Origin: an uncultured Fodinibius sp. | Lineage (GTDB): Bacteria; Bacteroidota; Rhodothermia; Balneolales; Balneolaceae | Direction: 5' to 3' | NCBI GenBank assembly: GCA_913057775.1 | Contig: CAJXOG010000002.1 | Location: 186,001 to 250,000, forward strand | DNA length: 64,000 nt | Shown here: positions 62,354 to 64,000 of the stretch, one piece after another | How positions within the stretch are numbered: the stretch's first letter is position 1 | Layout: each line of letters starts with the position of its first letter | Made by a program: the position numbers and the translations under genes | Notes under the pieces: model-generated | Databases searched by the model: none | What the model saw: only the letters and a program-made list of their open reading frames with translations | What the model was told of the DNA's origin: nothing

Positions 62354-64000
62354 CTACATTTTGATCTGAGTACCTACTTCTACCACGCGATCTATCGGCA
62401 GATTAAAGTAGGCTGTTGCCCGCTGTTCATTTCTGACCATAATGCTAAATAGCCAGTCTCTCCATTTGGACATATCTGAATATTTTTTCTCGGTAGGTAG
62501 GATTTTCTCTTTACCAAGGAAAAAGGTGGTTTCTTTCATATTGAATGAAATTTCGTAATCTCCACGTGTTATTTTATCCAAGGATTTCGGAATATCTACA
62601 TTCTCAGCAAATCCACTTTTTATTATTATTCTAAAAAATTTATCTGAAAGCTTTTCGACCGTAATTTTTTCTTCTTCTGGAACATAAGGTTGCTCGTCGG
62701 TATGGTTGACACTGAGTATCACAATGTTTTTATGTAGCACCTTATTGAATTTAACATTGTTTAGTAGGGCAGGAGGAGTACCTTCGGGATTAGAGTACAT
62801 ATAGATTGCGGTTCCTGCCACATCTTTAATTTTGTCTTCTTTGGTATCAACGTATTCTCCCATGTTATCCATAAATTCTTGTAGTGGAAGCTCACTGCTT
62901 TTGAGATGTTCGCCCAAAATGTTTCGGCCTTTTTTCCAAGTTGTCATCAAGGTAAATACGACGGCAGCTATGACCAGAGGAAACCACCCACCATCAGGAA
63001 CCTTTATGATGTTTGCTCCCCAAAAGGCAAGATCAATGATCAGGAATAGCGTTGTGATGGCGATGGTAACCGTAAGTGACCAATTCCATCGAACAAAAAG
63101 TACAACCGCAAAGAGTAATGTTGTAAAGACCATGTCTGTGGTTACTCCCACACCGTAAGCTGCGGCAAGATTACTGGAAGATCCAAAACCAAGTACAAGG
63201 CCGATACAGGCAATCATCAAGGTCCAGTTGATTACAGGGAGATAAACTTGCCCGACTTCCTCGGCTGATGTCTGTTCAATTTTCATGCGAGGCACATATC
63301 CCAGTTGTACTGCCTGTCGGGTAAGAGAAAAAGCCCCGGAGATTACCGCCTGTGAAGCGATAATAGTGGCAGCCGTTGCGATAATAACCATGGGATAAAG
63401 TGCCCAATCAGGGCCCATCAAGAAGAAAGGATTGTTAACGGCTTCCGGATGTTGCAAAAGCAATGCACCCTGGCCAAAATAATTTAAAAGAAGTGAAGGT
63501 AGTACAATCCCGAACCAAGTGACTCGGATAGGGAGAAGACCGAAATGGCCAATATCCGCATATAGGGCTTCTCCACCGGTAACGACAAGAAAAACGGATC
63601 CTAAAACCAGGAAGCCTGAAGTTCCGTTAAGTAGAAAAAACTCTATCCCATAAACAGGATTGAGTGCACGAAAAACTTCGGGAGATCCCAGTATCTGGCT
63701 GATACCTAATGCGGCCAGTGTAAGGAACCAAATAGTGGTTATGGGACCGAACACTTTGCCAATTCCCGCCGTCCCATAACTTTGCACAAGGAAAAGTCCT
63801 ATCAGGATTCCGAGGGTAATCGGAATGATATAGGGTTCAAATATGGGAGTAGCAATTTGCAAACCCTCTATAGCACTGAGAACTGAAATGGCAGGGGTAA
63901 TCATACTGTCTCCGTAGAGTAGTGCAGCTCCGAAAAGTCCTGCAAGCACCAGCCAGCGCCTGTACCTGTTATCAGAATTTTTTGGCGTAATGAGGGCCGT
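62354..64000 (-). CDS. kup: KUP-family potassium transporter, 5' end beyond the window
   Basis: The C-terminal 549 or so residues of a low-affinity potassium/proton symporter. The frame stays open to the window edge: upstream of the first in-frame Met-like codon (a GTG at 63949) it continues as a basic stretch (RYRRWL) and ALLYGDSMITPAISVL matches the KUP motif GDGVITPA. So the gene starts outside the window. About ten transmembrane helices are visible, then a cytoplasmic tail ending NLPIDRVVEVGTQIKM, typical of the family. The first helix is missing here. Confidence 0.95.
   Translation of the reverse strand, partial: TALITPKNSDNRYRRWLVLAGLFGAALLYGDSMITPAISVLSAIEGLQIATPIFEPYIIPITLGILIGLFLVQSYGTAGIGKVFGPITTIWFLTLAALGISQILGSPEVFRALNPVYGIEFFLLNGTSGFLVLGSVFLVVTGGEALYADIGHFGLLPIRVTWFGIVLPSLLLNYFGQGALLLQHPEAVNNPFFLMGPDWALYPMVIIATAATIIASQAVISGAFSLTRQAVQLGYVPRMKIEQTSAEEVGQVYLPVINWTLMIACIGLVLGFGSSSNLAAAYGVGVTTDMVFTTLLFAVVLFVRWNWSLTVTIAITTLFLIIDLAFWGANIIKVPDGGWFPLVIAAVVFTLMTTWKKGRNILGEHLKSSELPLQEFMDNMGEYVDTKEDKIKDVAGTAIYMYSNPEGTPPALLNNVKFNKVLHKNIVILSVNHTDEQPYVPEEEKITVEKLSDKFFRIIIKSGFAENVDIPKSLDKITRGDYEISFNMKETTFFLGKEKILPTEKKYSDMSKWRDWLFSIMVRNEQRATAYFNLPIDRVVEVGTQIKM

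Overview
The window is a chromosomal stretch from a Gram-negative bacterium, most likely of the Balneolota/Rhodothermota branch of the FCB group; this is inference from gene content, with no 16S rRNA present. Supporting signs are a tricorn-type periplasmic S41 protease, a PafA-type alkaline phosphatase, a WG-repeat lipoprotein, class II DAHP synthase, split SecD/SecF, many lipoproteins, and few strong Shine-Dalgarno sites. There is no phage, plasmid backbone, CRISPR array or rRNA. One tRNA-Gly(GCC) is present.

Layout. 0-7.7 kb: a DtxR/MntR-type metal regulator, a zinc alcohol dehydrogenase, a 1060-residue tricorn-like protease and a membrane glycerophosphodiesterase. 7.9-14.2 kb: a leftward signalling block with a four-PAS HisKA_2 kinase whose ATP-binding domain is degenerate, a stand-alone receiver-like protein that has lost all phosphorylation residues, and an intact NarL-type regulator overlapping a five-PAS NarX-like kinase. 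14.6-24.7 kb: an accessory-looking island. A GntR/HutC regulator and a DUF2892 protein run left. DUF302, TolC, periplasmic adaptor, RND pump, PII-like protein, a second DUF2892 protein, a TauE/SafE permease and two paralogous rhodaneses (one membrane-anchored, one lipoprotein) run right. 24.7-33.8 kb: methyltransferases, two TlpA-type thioredoxins, PafA, a CrcB fluoride channel, a copper module (PCuAC, SCO1), a CDF metal exporter and an M14 carboxypeptidase lipoprotein.

34-41.6 kb: a TamA-like barrel protein and TamB in a one-base overlap, then an M29 aminopeptidase. 41.6-51.5 kb: protein quality control (ClpB, J-domain protein, HtrA/Deg protease, Hsp20) with a macrodomain protein, an S1/P1 nuclease, a DUF2784-like membrane protein and DAHP synthase. 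51.6-64 kb: WG-repeat lipoprotein, a membrane protein, UvrA, two small membrane-anchored unknowns, SecD, SecF, a STAS protein, PurA, tRNA-Gly and a KUP potassium transporter that runs off the right edge.

Most notable: (i) the RND/sulfur-handling island, with matched GntR-type operator candidates in the divergent promoter region and rhodanese paralogues predicted on opposite sides of the inner membrane; (ii) the pseudo-receiver plus degenerate kinase beside an intact two-component pair, with a repeated upstream motif; (iii) a dispersed, hairpin-rich, MITE-like repeat family in at least four intergenic regions; (iv) palindromic operator candidates upstream of the alcohol dehydrogenase and the thioredoxin operon. 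The rest is ordinary housekeeping and envelope biology.
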